From Tannerella sp. (GTDB lineage Bacteria > Bacteroidota > Bacteroidia > Bacteroidales > Tannerellaceae), in contig JAISMO010000122.1 of assembly GCA_031276675.1 (NCBI GenBank), positions 1 to 32,908 of the forward strand: a stretch of DNA of 32,908 nucleotides. The letters run 5' to 3'. The number at the start of each line of letters is the position of its first letter. Within the stretch, counting starts at the first letter, position 1. A program made the position numbers and the translations under genes. Shown piece after piece: positions 7,835 to 16,828 of this stretch. Under the pieces are notes generated by a model. It was not told the DNA's origin, did no database searches, and worked only from the letters and a program-made list of their open reading frames with translations.

Positions 7835-8914
7835 ATGACGAAAGTTGTGAAATGGATCGTGACAGGGTCTGTCGCTTTGTTTATCACCGGGATGATTGTC
7901 TATCCGCGTATCAGGCGAGAGTGGGTGGCAAAGGAGGACCCTGCTTCGGTGGCACCGGCTCTCCGGCAGCGAAGAATATTGAACGTCAATGCCATCGTAA
8001 TGAAACCGCAGGTTTTGTCTGACCGGACGCAAACGACGGCGGACATCCTCCCGGACGAGGAAGTCGATCTGGCTTTCGAGGCGGCGGGCAAGATTGTGGA
8101 AATCTTTTTCCGGGAAGGTTCACGAGTGCGCAAGGGCGATTTGCTGGCCAAAATCAACGATGCACCGTTGCAGGCCGAACTGCACAAGCTGGAGGCGCAA
8201 ATCCAGCTGGCTAACGCCCGCGTCTTCCGCCAGCGTACGCTGCTGGACAAAGACGCCGTCAGCCAGGAGGCGTATGAACAGGTGAAAACCGAGTATGAGA
8301 AACTGATGGCCGATATTGAGCTGGTCAAGGCACACATCGAACAGACGGAACTCCGGGCGCCCTTCGACGGCATTATCGGCCTGCGCTACGTCAGCGAAGG
8401 CGCCTATGCGTCGGCGTCTACCAAGATTGCCAAACTGACGAAAATCTCACCGGTCAAGATCGACTTCTCCGTGCCGGAAAAATATGCCGAAGACATTGTG
8501 CCGGGGACGGACGTGACGTTTCGCCTCACCGGATCGCCAAAGGAATATCACTCCAAGGTGTATGCCATTGCATCCAAGGTGGATCCGGTTACGCGAACGT
8601 TAGTGGCGCGCGCCGTGTATCCCAATCGGGACGAGAGCATCCGGCCGGGACGCTACGCCGAAGTTCAGCTTACGAAAAAGGAAATCCGCGACGCCTTGGC
8701 GATCCCCAGCCAGGCCATGACACAGGAAATAGGAAAAAATCTGGTATATCGCTACCGTTCGGGACAGGCCGAACAGGTGGAAATCACCGCCGGCATCCGC
8801 ACCGAATCGCAGCTTCAGGTGATTAGCGGACTCCATGCCGGCGACACGGTGATTGTTTCCGGCATCATGCAGCTACGTTCCGACCTGCCGGTGACGCTTG
8901 ACAACATCCAGTAA
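7835..8914 (+). CDS. RND efflux periplasmic adaptor (membrane fusion protein)
   Basis: This 359-residue protein is the periplasmic adaptor of a tripartite pump and links the RND transporter to the outer-membrane channel. It has an N-terminal membrane anchor (about residues 5-25, no lipobox) and a biotinyl-lipoyl half motif around VDLAFEAAGKIVEIFFREGS (about 74-93). An alpha-hairpin coiled coil follows (about 110-165), then the second lipoyl half ELRAPFDGIIGLRYVSEGAY, and beta-barrel and membrane-proximal domains ending VIVSGIMQLRSDLPV. The length is typical of AcrA/MexA-like adaptors. It is the first gene of a three-gene operon, 12 bp from the transporter. No regulator gene is adjacent. Confidence 0.95.
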   Translation: MTKVVKWIVTGSVALFITGMIVYPRIRREWVAKEDPASVAPALRQRRILNVNAIVMKPQVLSDRTQTTADILPDEEVDLAFEAAGKIVEIFFREGSRVRKGDLLAKINDAPLQAELHKLEAQIQLANARVFRQRTLLDKDAVSQEAYEQVKTEYEKLMADIELVKAHIEQTELRAPFDGIIGLRYVSEGAYASASTKIAKLTKISPVKIDFSVPEKYAEDIVPGTDVTFRLTGSPKEYHSKVYAIASKVDPVTRTLVARAVYPNRDESIRPGRYAEVQLTKKEIRDALAIPSQAMTQEIGKNLVYRYRSGQAEQVEITAGIRTESQLQVISGLHAGDTVIVSGIMQLRSDLPVTLDNIQ

Positions 8915-8926
8915 AACCGGGCATCT

Positions 8927-11900
8927 ATGAACATTTCCGAATTAAGCATTCACCGCCCCGTACTGGCTACCGTCATCACGCTGGTTATCCTCCTGTTCGG
9001 ATGCATCGGCTACACCTTCCTGGGCGTGCGTGAATTTCCGAGCGTCGACCAGCCCGTTATTTCGGTCAACGTCGCCTATCCGGGCGCCAATGCGGACGTG
9101 ATTATGAACCAAATCACCGAACCGCTGGAACAGAACATCAACGGCATTCCCGGCATCCGTTCCCTTTCGAGTGTCAGCAGCCAGGGTAATTGCCGCATCA
9201 CGGTAGAGTTTGAACTTTCGGTTGATATGGAAACGGCGGCTAACGACGTGCGCGACAAAGTCTCGCGCGCACAGCGATACCTGCCGCGCGACTGTGACCC
9301 GCCGACCGTTTCCAAGGCCGACGCCGACTCCGACCCGATCCTGCAAATCGCCATCCGGAGCGAAAAGCGTTCCCTGCTCGAACTGAGCGAAATGGCCGAC
9401 CTGACGGTCAAGGAACGCTTGCAGACCATCTCCAACGTGAGTGCGGTCAGCATCTGGGGAGAAAAACGCTACGCGATGCGCCTGTGGCTGGACCCGATTA
9501 AAATGTCCGGCTACGGAGTGACGCCGCTGGATGTAAAAAACGCCGTTGACCGGGAAAACATCGAACTGCCGTCGGGCAGCATCGAGGGCGACCGGATCGA
9601 ACTGTCCATCCGTACCATGGGGCTGATGCACACTTCGCAGGAGTTCAATGATCTGATTCTGAAAAACGACGGCATCAACATTGTCCGCTTCAGCGACATC
9701 GGCCGGGCCGAAGTGGCGCCGGAAGACATCCGCAGCCGCATGACGAAAAACGGCGAGCCGGCCGTGATGGTGGTCATCATCCCACAGCCCGGCGCCAACC
9801 ACATTGAGATTGCCGACGAAGCCGACAGGCGCATCAAACAGCTCGGCAAGGATTTGCCCGAAGACGTGGAAATCGAAATGGTGTACGACAATACACGCTT
9901 CATTCGCGCTTCCATCTCCGAAGTGCAGGAAACGATTTACGTCGCCTTCCTGCTCGTCGTGCTGATTATCTTCCTTTTCCTGCGCGACTGGCGTGTGACG
10001 CTGGTGCCGGTGATTGTCATCCCCGTTTCCCTTATCGGCGCTTTCTTCATTATGTACATTGCCGGCTTTTCGATCAACGTACTGACGATGCTGGCGGTGG
10101 TCCTGTCGGTGGGGCTGGTGGTGGACGACGCCATCGTGGTGGCGGAGAACATTTATATCCGCATCGAGCGCGGTATGCCGCCCAAACAGGCCGGTATCGA
10201 AGGATCCAGGGAAATCTTCTTTGCCGTCATATCCACCACCATTACCCTGATTGCCGTCTTTATGCCCATCGTCTTCATGGAGGGTATGACCGGCCGGCTG
10301 TTCAAGGAATTTGGCATCGTCATTGCGGGCGCCGTGCTCATCTCGGCAGTTGTGGCGCTGACCTTCACGCCCATGTGCGCCACGAAACTGCTTAAACAGC
10401 GAGAAAGAAAAAACAGGCTGGTCGCAAAGACCGAGCCGTTCTTCGAGGGGATGAACCGGATTTATTCCACCTCGCTGGCTGCTTTTCTGAAACACAAGGG
10501 TTGGGTATTTCCGACGGTAGCCGTCCTGCTTGTCTCGATCTTCTACCTGTGGAGACAGATTCGTGCAGAACTGTCTCCGCTGGAAGACCGCTCGATGGTT
10601 TCCATCAGCGCCCGTGCGCCGGAAGGCAGTACCTTCGAGTTCTACCGCGACTATGCGCAGCAAATCGAAGAAGTGATTGATTCCGCAGTGCCCGAAGCCC
10701 GGGCGGTTGTCAACCGTTCCATGACGGGCAACGCCTTTATCAATATCACCCTGTCGGACATCCGCGAACGCGAACGCAGCCAGATGGAAATCGCCGACCA
10801 GCTCTCGGCGCTGGTACAGCGGAAAAACGACGCGCGCGCCTTCGTGCGGCAGCAGTCCACCTTTGGCGGTCGACGGGGTGGAATGCCGATACAGTATGTA
10901 TTGCAGGCAACAAACCTCGACAAACTGCGGGAATTTCTGCCGGCCTTCATGCGGAAGGTGAGCGAAAGCCCGGTGCTTCAGATGGCTGACGCCAACCTGA
11001 AATTCACCAAACCGGAAACCCATATCGAAATCAGCCGCGACAAGGCGACACTGCTGGGCGTCAGCACGCAGCACATTGCCCAAACCCTGCAATACGCCCT
11101 GAGCGGGCAGCGGATGGGCTATTTCTACATGAACGGCAAGCAATACCAGATTCTGGGCGAAATCAACCGTCAGCAACGCAATACGCCGCTGGACCTGAAA
11201 TCCATCTATGTCCGCAGCAGCAACGGCAACATGATTCAGCTGGACAACCTGATCACCCTGACCGAGACCGTTGCTCCGCCGCAGCTGTATCGTTACAACC
11301 GCTTTGTTTCAACCACAATCAGTTCCGGACTGAACCGGGGATACACCGTGGGCGACGGGCTGAACGAGATGGACCGGATTGCCCGGGAAACGCTGGACGA
11401 GACCTTCCGCACGGCCCTTACCGGCGAATCGCGCGAATTTCGCGAAAGCTCCTCCAGCCTGATGTTTGCCCTGATACTGGCGCTGCTGCTGATTTACCTC
11501 GTGCTGGCTGCCCAGTTTGAGAGCTTTAAAGACCCGCTGATCATCATGTTCACCGTACCGCTGGCCATCTCGGGCGCCCTGATTTTCATGGTGACCAAAG
11601 ACATTACGATGAACATATTCAGTCAGATCGGTATCATCATGCTGATCGGGCTGGTGGCCAAGAACGGCATCCTGATCGTGGAGTTTGCCAATCAGCGCCA
11701 ACATGCCGGCCTGGACCGGATGGAGGCCATCCATTCGGCCTCCGTGCAGCGGCTGCGTCCCATCCTGATGACCAGCGTCTCCACCATACTGGGTTCGCTG
11801 CCGCTGGTGTTTGCCGGCGGCGAGGGCGCCAACGGACGGATTGCAATGGGGATAGCCGTAGTGGGAGGCATGTTGCTCTCCACCTTCATGACCCTCTACG

Positions 11901-11959
11901 TCGTCCCGGCCATGTACAGCTATATTTCGACCAACTTGAACCCCTCAAAAAAACAGTAA
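8927..11959 (+). CDS. RND multidrug efflux transporter, AcrB-like (HAE1 family)
   Basis: This 1010-residue inner-membrane proton/drug antiporter starts with the usual first helix (ISELSIHRPVLATVITLVI) and has two large periplasmic porter loops with NDVRDKVSRAQRYLP in the first. The proton-relay residues are present: paired aspartates in GLVVDDAIVVAENI (about 394-407) and the lysine of VAKNGILIVEFA (about 908-919). The length is slightly under the roughly 1040 residues of AcrB. The substrate is probably hydrophobic drugs, bile acids or detergents, but the family does not specify it. The TAA stop is followed immediately by the ATG of the outer-membrane channel gene. Confidence 0.97.
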   Translation: MNISELSIHRPVLATVITLVILLFGCIGYTFLGVREFPSVDQPVISVNVAYPGANADVIMNQITEPLEQNINGIPGIRSLSSVSSQGNCRITVEFELSVDMETAANDVRDKVSRAQRYLPRDCDPPTVSKADADSDPILQIAIRSEKRSLLELSEMADLTVKERLQTISNVSAVSIWGEKRYAMRLWLDPIKMSGYGVTPLDVKNAVDRENIELPSGSIEGDRIELSIRTMGLMHTSQEFNDLILKNDGINIVRFSDIGRAEVAPEDIRSRMTKNGEPAVMVVIIPQPGANHIEIADEADRRIKQLGKDLPEDVEIEMVYDNTRFIRASISEVQETIYVAFLLVVLIIFLFLRDWRVTLVPVIVIPVSLIGAFFIMYIAGFSINVLTMLAVVLSVGLVVDDAIVVAENIYIRIERGMPPKQAGIEGSREIFFAVISTTITLIAVFMPIVFMEGMTGRLFKEFGIVIAGAVLISAVVALTFTPMCATKLLKQRERKNRLVAKTEPFFEGMNRIYSTSLAAFLKHKGWVFPTVAVLLVSIFYLWRQIRAELSPLEDRSMVSISARAPEGSTFEFYRDYAQQIEEVIDSAVPEARAVVNRSMTGNAFINITLSDIRERERSQMEIADQLSALVQRKNDARAFVRQQSTFGGRRGGMPIQYVLQATNLDKLREFLPAFMRKVSESPVLQMADANLKFTKPETHIEISRDKATLLGVSTQHIAQTLQYALSGQRMGYFYMNGKQYQILGEINRQQRNTPLDLKSIYVRSSNGNMIQLDNLITLTETVAPPQLYRYNRFVSTTISSGLNRGYTVGDGLNEMDRIARETLDETFRTALTGESREFRESSSSLMFALILALLLIYLVLAAQFESFKDPLIIMFTVPLAISGALIFMVTKDITMNIFSQIGIIMLIGLVAKNGILIVEFANQRQHAGLDRMEAIHSASVQRLRPILMTSVSTILGSLPLVFAGGEGANGRIAMGIAVVGGMLLSTFMTLYVVPAMYSYISTNLNPSKKQ

Positions 11960-13267
11960 ATGAAACGAATGGTTTGGTGCGTCATCTGGAACGCATGTTG
12001 TGCAGGGCTTTATGCACAGGAGGTATACAGTCTCAGGCAGTGCATTGAGACGGGTTTGGAGCGCAACTATTCCATCCGGATCGTCCGCAACGAAGAACGG
12101 ATAGCCGCCGCTAACGTCACTCCCGGCAATGCCGGCTACCTGCCGACCGCAGATGTGAACGCCGGCCTCAGTGGCACGGTACATAACAGTGACAACCGCC
12201 TGGCCGACCGGACGGAACGGCTCACGGGCGTCCACTCGGAAACGGCTGACGCGGGACTGAACCTCAACTGGACGGCCTTCGACGGCTTCGGCATCCAGGC
12301 TGAGTATGCCCGGTTGAAGGAGTTGCTGCGGATGGGCGAACTGAATACGCGCATGACCGTCGAAGACCTGGTGGCCGACATTGCCGGCGAATACTACAAT
12401 CTGGTGCGCCAGACCATCCGGCTCAAGAACCTGCGCTATGCCGTCAGCCTGTCCGGGGAGCGGCTGCGGATCGTGGAAGAACGCTATTCGATCGGCTCCG
12501 TCTCGCGCATGGACCTGCAACAGGCGCAGGTGGACTTCAACGCCGACAGTTCCATGCTCTTTACCCAGTTTGAAACGCTCCATTCCTCCCGGGTCAACCT
12601 GAACAGACTGATGGCCCTGGACGACGTCAACCGGCGCATCCGCATCCGCGATTCGATCATTGACGTCAACACGCTGCTGGACGAACACTCCCTGCTCGAC
12701 AACATGCTGAACAACAACGCCACACTGCTGGCCTCAGCCAAAAATAAAACCCTCTCGGAACTGGATCTCAAGAAGGCTTTGAGCCGGAACTATCCCTATG
12801 TCCGCCTGAATACAGGCTACGGCTACACCGGCAGCCGGACGGCGTCGACAGACCGGCAGCAGCGACTGGGATTCAACTACGGACTGACCGTCGGCTTCAG
12901 CCTCTTTGACGGCCTGAACCGCCGGCGCGAGCAACGCAACGCCCGTATCCGCATACACAACAGCGAACTGCTCATGCAGCAACTCGAACTCTCGCTCCGG
13001 GCCGATCATTCCACTCTGTGGATGGCCTACAGAAACAACATTGAACTGTGGGAACTGGAAAAGAAAAACCTGGTTGTGGCGCAGGAAAACTATGCCATCG
13101 CCATTGAACGCTACCGTCTGGGCGACCTGGCGGGCATCGAACTGAGGGAGGCGCAGAACAGTTTGCTCGAAGCCGAAGAACGCCGTTCCATCTCCGAATA
13201 CAACATCAAACTCTGCGAAATCTCCCTGCTACAGCTCAGCGGACAGGCGCTGAAATACCTGGAGTAG
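11960..13267 (+). CDS. TolC-family outer-membrane efflux channel
   Basis: This 435-residue protein starts with a signal peptide ending GLYAQ (about residue 20), then two repeated helical halves characteristic of the OEP/TolC family: YSLRQCIETGLERNYSIRIV near the N-terminus, YNLVRQTIRLKNLRYAVSLS in the first half, and VAQENYAIAIERYRLGDLAGIELREAQN (shown elsewhere only in part) in the second. It forms the outer-membrane duct of the pump encoded by the two upstream genes. The start abuts the preceding stop with no gap, indicating translational coupling. There is no lipobox cysteine at the cleavage site. Confidence 0.94.
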   Translation: MKRMVWCVIWNACCAGLYAQEVYSLRQCIETGLERNYSIRIVRNEERIAAANVTPGNAGYLPTADVNAGLSGTVHNSDNRLADRTERLTGVHSETADAGLNLNWTAFDGFGIQAEYARLKELLRMGELNTRMTVEDLVADIAGEYYNLVRQTIRLKNLRYAVSLSGERLRIVEERYSIGSVSRMDLQQAQVDFNADSSMLFTQFETLHSSRVNLNRLMALDDVNRRIRIRDSIIDVNTLLDEHSLLDNMLNNNATLLASAKNKTLSELDLKKALSRNYPYVRLNTGYGYTGSRTASTDRQQRLGFNYGLTVGFSLFDGLNRRREQRNARIRIHNSELLMQQLELSLRADHSTLWMAYRNNIELWELEKKNLVVAQENYAIAIERYRLGDLAGIELREAQNSLLEAEERRSISEYNIKLCEISLLQLSGQALKYLE

Positions 13268-13474
13268 GAAAAGAAACCGGTGAAAACCGGTCCGGTCCAC
13301 CTCACCGGCCTGCTTTTCCAACCGTCGGCGCCCGGCGCCCGATGATCAGCGCCCGGCGCATACACTCCGCTACGGGACAAAAAAGCGACTGCCAAAGGGT
13401 GCGCATGGCAGACACAAAGGGCAAAAAGCACGCAGATGGTCGCACCCTGACGCCGGAGGCGCTTATCCGACATT
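13268..13474. other. Intergenic region after the RND operon
   Basis: No gene is visible. There are nested inverted repeats, such as ACCGGT spaced by four bases from a second ACCGGT (about 13277-13292) and GGCGCCCG repeats near 13330-13350. These could stall or end the efflux transcript, but no T-run follows them. Confidence 0.3.
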
Positions 13475-13709
13475 CACACCTGTGCTTGGTGTGAGACACA
13501 CACCAACGGTGGTGTGAGGTGCACACCAGCGGTGGTGTGAGGTGCACACCAACGGTGGTGTGAGGTACACACCAGCGGTGGTGTGAGGTACACACCAAGC
13601 ACTGGTGTGGGGTACACACCAAGCACTGGTGTGAGGTACACACCAAGTACTGGTGTGAGGTACACACCAAGTACTGGTGTGGGGTACACACTAACGCTGG
13701 TGTGAGGTA
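13475..13709. repeat. 23/24-bp tandem dyad array, 10 units
   Basis: Ten head-to-tail units run from 13475 to 13709, with a truncated eleventh after them. Unit lengths are 24, 23x4, 24x4 and 23. Each is built on the dyad CACACCA-N4/5-TGGTGTG with a joining AGGTA or AGGTG. Loop bases vary in blocks (ACGG and GCGG alternating in units 1-4, AGCAC in 5-6, AGTAC in 7-8), which points to growth by duplication of units or pairs. The joins are also dyads (GGTGTG-aggta-CACACC), so the array is a continuous chain of overlapping palindromes. Confidence 0.93.
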
Positions 13710-13715
13710 CACACT

Positions 13716-13754
13716 AAAAAAGCGCAGAAACGAAAACCGTTCGTTCCTGCGCTT
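13716..13754 (-). terminator. Intrinsic terminator for the minus-strand relic
   Basis: AAGCGCAG (13720-13727) pairs with CTGCGCTT (13747-13754), with a second inner stem AACGA/TCGTT. On the minus strand the hairpin is followed by a T-run (13720-13716). It lies just after the stop at 13763, as expected for the 3' end of a minus-strand gene, and is separated from the tandem array by only a few bases. Confidence 0.75.
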
Positions 13755-13762
13755 ATTTTCAT

Positions 13763-13987
13763 TTAAGACAGCGTATTATGCGTGAGCCGGAGCGTCACTT
13801 TATATGCCGGGCCTGCGCTGCCGATGAAGAACAGGCCGATTGCATCCGTGTGGTCGGGAGTGATTTTGATTTTAGCGCCTTCGATAATCACACCGTCACC
13901 CGGAATGCTGGCGCCATCCGTCAGCCCGCCGTTTCCCGGAGGACGCCCTTTGTCCGCTCTTCCCGCCACGTCAGTCAACCGGCGTTT
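13763..13987 (-). pseudogene. Minus-strand ORF fragment, beta-rich, no start codon
   Basis: The frame is open from 13987 to the stop at 13763 with no ATG. Its last two thirds, including GDGVIIEGAKIKITP and IGLFFIGSAGPAYKVTLRL, alternate like beta strands of an extracellular domain. It directly follows, in another frame, the T9SS-like tail and precedes the terminator. I read it as part of the same decayed gene region, though a short genuine ORF with a TTG start at 13978 is possible. The family is not recognised. Confidence 0.35.
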
Positions 13988-14402
13988 TCAGGCTTTCGCC
14001 GTCGGCAAGTATTATAATGTATATGCCTTTCGGGAAGCGGAGGCCGCTGAGGGCCGCCGTGCCTGCCTGAACATGGCCTCCGTACAGCTTCGCGCCGGAA
14101 AGGGAATAAACTGCCACCTGCTGCGGATGCCCGCTGCGGACGTGGATCAGGCCGTTATGCGACCAGGCCTGTGACGGGGAAGCGTCTATGACTTCGCTGC
14201 CGACGCCCCGGCGCTTCAGCCGGGCGGGGACGGGGATGGCCGGTTCGACGATCGACTCGCCGCCGCCCGTCTCGAACCGGAGGCTGTGCACGGTTATATC
14301 CTGCGTGCCGCGTTTCACCTCTCCGTCCACCGTGCAGGCGATATGCGCCAGCGTTTTTGCCGATCGGCAGAAGCGTTTTTCCGTTTTCCTCCCCGATCCG
14401 GT
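13971..14402 (-). pseudogene. Relic of a T9SS-secreted protein (C-terminal domain)
   Basis: An open minus-strand frame begins right after a TGA at 14405-14403, without an ATG, and ends at 13971. It encodes about 143 residues. The last 60 or so look like a type IX secretion C-terminal sorting domain: HNGLIHVRSGHPQQVAVYSL, then AGTAALSGLRFPKGIYIIIL (a typical PxGIYIV-like strand) and a basic-hydrophobic end (SLKTPV). Upstream there is a beta-type segment, VHSLRFETGGGES. The missing start and signal peptide mark it as the 3' remnant of a larger surface-protein gene. The sorting-domain call rests on pattern memory, not a search. Confidence 0.55.
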
Positions 14403-14723
14403 TCAGAGACTGTTTCGGAAAAAGAAGAAACAGCCTTTTTGAGAGGCAAAAGCGATAAATTCATTTGGAATGGGTACCTTTGCTCCCAAATAAAAAGGTT
14501 CATGAATACCCGTCATCCGAGTACAGGTTTGGGGATAGCCCTGCAGACAGGCATGCATTGCATGCCGTTACCGTCTCTTCCGATTTCCGGCGTTGCCTGT
14601 TGGAACAACATCGCCAGAGCGTTTGAGGCAAACAGGTTGCTCTCGCCGCGACTTTCCCGGATGTGCAGATGCTGAAAACCTTTTACAAACAATAAAAAAC
14701 AACTGTCACTGATCGAAAAAAAC
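14403..14723 (+). promoter_or_regulatory. Leader region of the acyl-CoA ligase gene
   Basis: An exact -7 element TACCTTTG lies at 14475-14482, giving a 5' leader of about 235 nt. A perfect 8-bp dyad, GGCATGCA-T-TGCATGCC, occupies 14550-14566 within that leader. A 57-codon frame starting at ATG 14502 has AAAAGG three bases upstream but no recognisable product, so I do not call it a gene. Confidence 0.45.
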
Positions 14724-16541
14724 ATGCCATCCTGTTATCACTTTGCAGAACTCATCCACCGGCAGGCGGAAAAATATGGAGACCGGCCAGCCATCCGCTG
14801 GCGCGACGAAGCCGCCGGCCGCTGGTATCCGGTATCGTGGATGGATTTCGCCGCCCGCGTGCGGCTCGTCTCGCAGGCCCTGATTGTTCGGGGTGCGGGT
14901 GTGGGCGAAAACATCGGTATCTATTCGCAGAACATGCCCCACTGTTTCTATGTGGACTATGGAGCCTACGGCGTTCGCGCCGTTTCCGTGCCGATGTACG
15001 CCACCTGTTCTGCGGCACAGATTGAGTACATCGTCCGCGATGCGGAAATACGGCTGCTCTTTGTGGGCGAACAGTTGCAGTACGACCGCGCCTTTCAGGT
15101 ACAGCGGGCGGCCGGCGACCTCCTGAAACAGCTGATCCTCTTTGATCCGGCAATTGTCCGTCATCCGGACGACTGCACCTCGGTCCGTTTCGACGACTTC
15201 CTGCAGGAGGGCAACCATCCCGCGGCCGAAGCCGAAGCCCTGAGCCGCCGCAGTCAGGCAACGCCCGACGACGCGGCCGCCATTGTCTATACCTCCGGCA
15301 CCTCCGGCCACTCGAAAGGCGTGGTGCTCACCCATGCCAATTTTCTTGAAGCCATGCGTATCCATGACATTCGCCTGCCGATGATTCACGACCGCGACGT
15401 GTCGATGTGCTTTCTGCCCTTCACCCATGTCTTCGAAAAGGCCTGGGTGAGCTACTGTTTTCACAAGGGAGTGCAGGTGGCCGTCAATCAGGACCCCAAG
15501 CAGATTCAGCAGCGTCTGCCCGAGGTGCGTCCTACGGTGATGTGCAACGTGCCTCGCTTCTGGGAGAAGGTATACGCCGGAGTACACGAGAAAATCAACG
15601 GTATGCCCCGCCCCCTGCGGAACCTGTGCCTGCGTGCCATCCGCACGGGACGCAGGTATCAGTTAGAGTACAGGCGGACGGGAGGACGTCCACCCTTCGG
15701 ACTGTCAATCTCCTTTCATTTCTACGACAAGACGATCTTCACGCTGCTGAAAAGGGTACTGGGGCTTGACCGCGGTCGCCTGTTCCCGGTGGCCGGCGCT
15801 CCGCTGGCCGATTCGATTGCCGAGTTTCTCCTGTCCGTCCACTTCCCGATTCGCTACGGCTACGGCCTTTCGGAAACGTGCGCCACGGTCTGTTTCTTCC
15901 CGGAAAAGAATTACCGGATTGGCTCCATCGGCACCCTCATGCCCGACCTGCAAGTGAAAATCGACCCTGCCAGTCAGGAGATTTTAGTGAAAGGGAAGAC
16001 CGTCATGCAGGGCTATTACCGCAATCCCGAAGCTACTGCCGAGGTCTTTACCGCCGACGGTTTCTTCCGCACGGGCGACGCCGGACGTCTGGAGGGTGAC
16101 ACGCTGTTTTTCCTCGAACGCATCAAAGACCTGTTCAAAACGTCCAACGGCAAGTATATCGCCCCGCAGGCCATTGAACTGAGCCTGAGCGGTAACAAAT
16201 ACGTGGAGCAATGCGCCGTCATTGCCGACAGTTGCAAGTTTGTCAGTGCGCTGATTGTACCGGCCTTTCCCGCGCTCGAAGCCTGGGCGAAAGAAAGGAA
16301 AGTGACGTATCGCGACAGGGACGGTTTGATTGCGCATCCTGCCGTGCAACAGTTGTTTCAGGCACAGATAGAGGAAAGCCAGCAGTATTTTGCGTCGTAT
16401 GAGAAAATCAAGCGTTTCACACTGCTTGCCAAACCGTTCTCCATGGATACGAACGAACTGACCGATACGCTCAAATTGCGCCGCCGTGTGATAGCCGAGC
16501 GTTACGCCGCAGAAATCGCCGCCATGTACGCAAATACGTGA
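14724..16541 (+). CDS. Long-chain fatty acid-CoA ligase (AMP-forming)
   Basis: This 605-residue member of the ANL superfamily should activate a fatty acid with ATP to an acyl-adenylate and then to acyl-CoA at the cytoplasmic membrane. The signature P-loop IVYTSGTSGHSKGVVLTHAN lies at about residues 187-206, the substrate/AMP motif YGYGLSETCATV at about 379-390, and TGDAGRLEGD, the hinge aspartate motif, near 451-460. KTSNGKYIAPQAIE opens the C-terminal subdomain, which carries the catalytic-lysine motif less obviously (EKIKRFTLLAKPFSMDTNELTDTLKLRR, partly shown). Length and motif spacing match long-chain FadD/FAA1-like enzymes of Bacteroidetes. It is monocistronic and converges on frdB across a hairpin. 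Confidence 0.93.
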   Translation: MPSCYHFAELIHRQAEKYGDRPAIRWRDEAAGRWYPVSWMDFAARVRLVSQALIVRGAGVGENIGIYSQNMPHCFYVDYGAYGVRAVSVPMYATCSAAQIEYIVRDAEIRLLFVGEQLQYDRAFQVQRAAGDLLKQLILFDPAIVRHPDDCTSVRFDDFLQEGNHPAAEAEALSRRSQATPDDAAAIVYTSGTSGHSKGVVLTHANFLEAMRIHDIRLPMIHDRDVSMCFLPFTHVFEKAWVSYCFHKGVQVAVNQDPKQIQQRLPEVRPTVMCNVPRFWEKVYAGVHEKINGMPRPLRNLCLRAIRTGRRYQLEYRRTGGRPPFGLSISFHFYDKTIFTLLKRVLGLDRGRLFPVAGAPLADSIAEFLLSVHFPIRYGYGLSETCATVCFFPEKNYRIGSIGTLMPDLQVKIDPASQEILVKGKTVMQGYYRNPEATAEVFTADGFFRTGDAGRLEGDTLFFLERIKDLFKTSNGKYIAPQAIELSLSGNKYVEQCAVIADSCKFVSALIVPAFPALEAWAKERKVTYRDRDGLIAHPAVQQLFQAQIEESQQYFASYEKIKRFTLLAKPFSMDTNELTDTLKLRRRVIAERYAAEIAAMYANT

Positions 16542-16772
16542 CGGCTTTCGCGCAGATTCAGACGGTTTTTTGGATATGGAACGGGTGAATTTCCTGTCGA
16601 GGTTATCGAAAGAAAAACGCTTTCGGCGTACAGCGTGCGGCCCTTTGAAATGCTTTGCGCCTTACATGGCCTGATATAGTAACACCTGATCCGGTAAATG
16701 TCAGAAACGCTGAAAACGGATCTGCGGAAGAAAAGGCGCGTCTACAGAGTGACAGTAACGCATACAAACAGT

Positions 16773-16806
16773 AATGGGGCTGTCTCAAAAGCGAGACAGC
16801 CCCATT
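16773..16806. terminator. Bidirectional hairpin between the acyl-CoA ligase gene and frdB
   Basis: Arms of 14 bases (16773-16786 and 16793-16806; AATGGGGCTGTCTC) pair perfectly around a six-base loop, AAAAGC. It lies between two convergent genes, 22 bp past the frdB stop. T-runs are short on both sides (TT or TTT), so it may stall polymerase or stabilise the mRNA end rather than act as a classic terminator. Confidence 0.7.
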
Positions 16807-16828
16807 TGCCGCCGTTTCATTGAAACCG

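Noticed and set aside
8942-11176. 744-codon minus-strand frame antisense to the RND transporter
   Set aside because: It is rich in His, Asp and Arg with no domain, and the opposite strand encodes an unmistakable AcrB-like protein. It is a shadow of GC-rich codon use.
13475-13709. CRISPR array
   Set aside because: Units are contiguous repeats with no unique spacers, units are only 23/24 bp, and no cas genes are present. The same holds for 4569-4840.
14502-14675. 57-codon frame in the acyl-CoA ligase leader
   Set aside because: The Shine-Dalgarno site is too close to the start, there is no recognisable product, and it contains the perfect dyad at 14550-14566.
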